Shown here one piece after another: positions 6,232-7,196 of a stretch of 7,196 nt of DNA. The DNA is taken from NCBI GenBank assembly GCA_002506025.1, contig DAWS01000027.1:465-7660 (forward strand), given 5' to 3'. Position 1 is the stretch's first letter. Every line of letters begins with the position of its first letter. The stretch comes from Euryarchaeota archaeon UBA111. Its GTDB lineage: Archaea > Thermoplasmatota > Poseidoniia > Poseidoniales > Poseidoniaceae. The position numbers and the translations under genes were made by a program. The notes below the pieces were generated by a model. It was not told the DNA's origin and searched no databases. It saw nothing but the letters and a program-made list of their open reading frames with translations.

Positions 6232-6276
6232 ACTGAGAAACGACTCTCTCAAGTAATAGGACTTCATCGGATAACC
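6232..6276. promoter_or_regulatory. Spacer between the tandem surface-protein genes
   Basis: This 45-bp spacer has no clear terminator and no strong Shine-Dalgarno. AAGTAATAGG at 6251-6260 is a weak TATA-like run about 22 nt before the ATG. The short gap and shared strand suggest co-transcription of the two paralogues, but an own weak promoter cannot be excluded. The downstream ATG is in the same reading frame as the upstream gene's TAG stop. Confidence 0.3.
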
Positions 6277-7196
6277 ATGTTTAAGCAACGTGGATTGGCT
6301 TTGTTTTTGATTTTGACAATGCTAATTGCACCATTAGCCAATTTCGATGACTTCGATGAAGAAGTTCAACTTACAGAATTTGAAGTTAGTGAGTCAAATA
6401 CTCTCAATGGCTGGCCTGACGTTCCATCGTGGAGAATTGGTGACCGCTACACCTATGAAACACAGTTCGACGTCCAACAGTTGATTCAACAAGCAAATGT
6501 TTCTGCCTCGCTAAATACCCTCACAGGTGATACAGTCTACGAGGTAACTGATATCTTCTTTATCAATGTCAACAATATACAGACTCTTGCATACAAAATG
6601 GAAATTGCAGGCTCATTTACTTCTGGCAATAATGGAGCAACGCTGGAAGGTTTCACAGGTCGATTGAACATCGGATATACCGGTGAAGATATAATCCGAG
6701 TAAGGGACATGGCAGTAATCAATTCTGAATTTACCTTAGACGTTAAATTTCGTCCGTTAAACCTAGGATTTTTGGAACAGGATGTCGCAGTGATATCTTT
6801 TGATACATCGTATAACCCTCCAAAGGAGAAATATGATTTCCCGTTGAGAACCGGTGATCAATGGTACATGGAATTCTTTGCTTCAACTAGCGTAAGCGGA
6901 TCATCTGACTTCTTCGACCCCTCAGAGTTTGACACTGCTGGGCCTGAAAATAACAGTTGGCAAGTTACCGAAAATGGCATCCCAACAGAAGACGGCCAAA
7001 ACATCGGTTACACCGGATGTGACGATTCATACAAGGTCAATGAATGGAATGTTTCTGGAGTAAGTCAGGGATTCAATTGGTACTGTCCAGATGTGCGATA
7101 TAACTCATGGATGAGAATTAGCAATGCTGCCGGATTTACCATTGATTGGCTGCTGAAGGAGTATGAACCAGCAGGTTCAAGCGGAGTTGATGCAAG
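6277..7196 (+). CDS. Paralogue of the upstream surface protein, N-terminal part (partial)
   Basis: 306 residues are visible, running off the right edge without a stop. It has a signal peptide (MFKQRGLALFLILTMLIAPLA, 1-21), an acidic linker (24-41) and then the same N-terminal ectodomain as its upstream neighbour. Matching blocks are VPSWRIGDRYTY (49-60), FTGRLNIGYTGEDIIRV (126-142), NPPKEKYDFPLRTGDQW (180-196), GYTGCDDSY (244-252) and WYCPDVR (268-274), with Cys248 and Cys270 conserved. Spacing is kept almost residue for residue, so this is a tandem duplicate that has diverged strongly in sequence. The rest, presumably more Ig/PKD-like modules and a C-terminal anchor, is outside the window and inferred only. 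The start is the first ATG after the upstream gene's in-frame stop and directly begins the signal peptide. Function is unknown. Confidence 0.88.
   Translation, partial: MFKQRGLALFLILTMLIAPLANFDDFDEEVQLTEFEVSESNTLNGWPDVPSWRIGDRYTYETQFDVQQLIQQANVSASLNTLTGDTVYEVTDIFFINVNNIQTLAYKMEIAGSFTSGNNGATLEGFTGRLNIGYTGEDIIRVRDMAVINSEFTLDVKFRPLNLGFLEQDVAVISFDTSYNPPKEKYDFPLRTGDQWYMEFFASTSVSGSSDFFDPSEFDTAGPENNSWQVTENGIPTEDGQNIGYTGCDDSYKVNEWNVSGVSQGFNWYCPDVRYNSWMRISNAAGFTIDWLLKEYEPAGSSGVDA

Noticed and set aside
6229..6279. Possible stop-codon readthrough fusing the two surface proteins
   Set aside because: The two genes share a reading frame across the TAG, but the second begins with its own ATG and signal peptide, and the first ends in a plausible complete tail. 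A one-in-three frame coincidence is enough.

Overview
The window looks like moderately low-GC archaeal chromosome. A two-repeat TATA-binding protein, an isoprenoid-pathway mevalonate kinase and a TATA-box promoter placed so close to its gene that the mRNA would be leaderless all point to Archaea. The best guess is an uncultured marine planktonic euryarchaeon of the Marine Group II / Poseidoniales type. That guess rests on the large type-I membrane proteins with CARDB/PKD-like modules and a C-terminal 'GW-MEQW--YG--WL' tail; the lineage is inferred from protein style, not proven.

Layout: (1) Positions 1-674, minus strand: the N-terminal 224 residues of a polytopic membrane protein resembling the NarI-like cytochrome b part of Fe-S (CCG/HdrD-type) oxidoreductases; the rest lies beyond the left edge. 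(2) 675-796: a 122-bp divergent intergenic region with candidate TATA-like elements and a Shine-Dalgarno site for the next gene. (3) 797-1960, plus: mevalonate kinase. (4) 1961-2030: a 70-bp spacer with a perfect 10-bp palindrome and a strong TATA box. (5) 2031-2645, plus: TATA-binding protein with an insertion in its second repeat. (6) 2710-6231, plus: a 1173-residue secreted, membrane-anchored multidomain protein. (7) 6277 to the right edge, plus: the N-terminal 306 residues of a paralogue of (6), in tandem.

The genes do not form one obvious pathway. Mevalonate kinase serves archaeal lipid synthesis, TBP is the general transcription factor, the minus-strand gene is respiratory or electron-transfer, and the tandem pair are cell-surface proteins of unknown job. 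The least explained part is the tandem pair. They share a roughly 250-residue N-terminal ectodomain containing two 'R-GD-W/Y' motifs and a conserved Cys pair. The complete copy carries six regularly spaced cysteine pairs, five PKD-like repeats, a single C-terminal membrane helix and a conserved-looking cytoplasmic tail. No RNA genes, mobile elements or CRISPR arrays were seen, and no gene-free stretch exceeds 300 bases.
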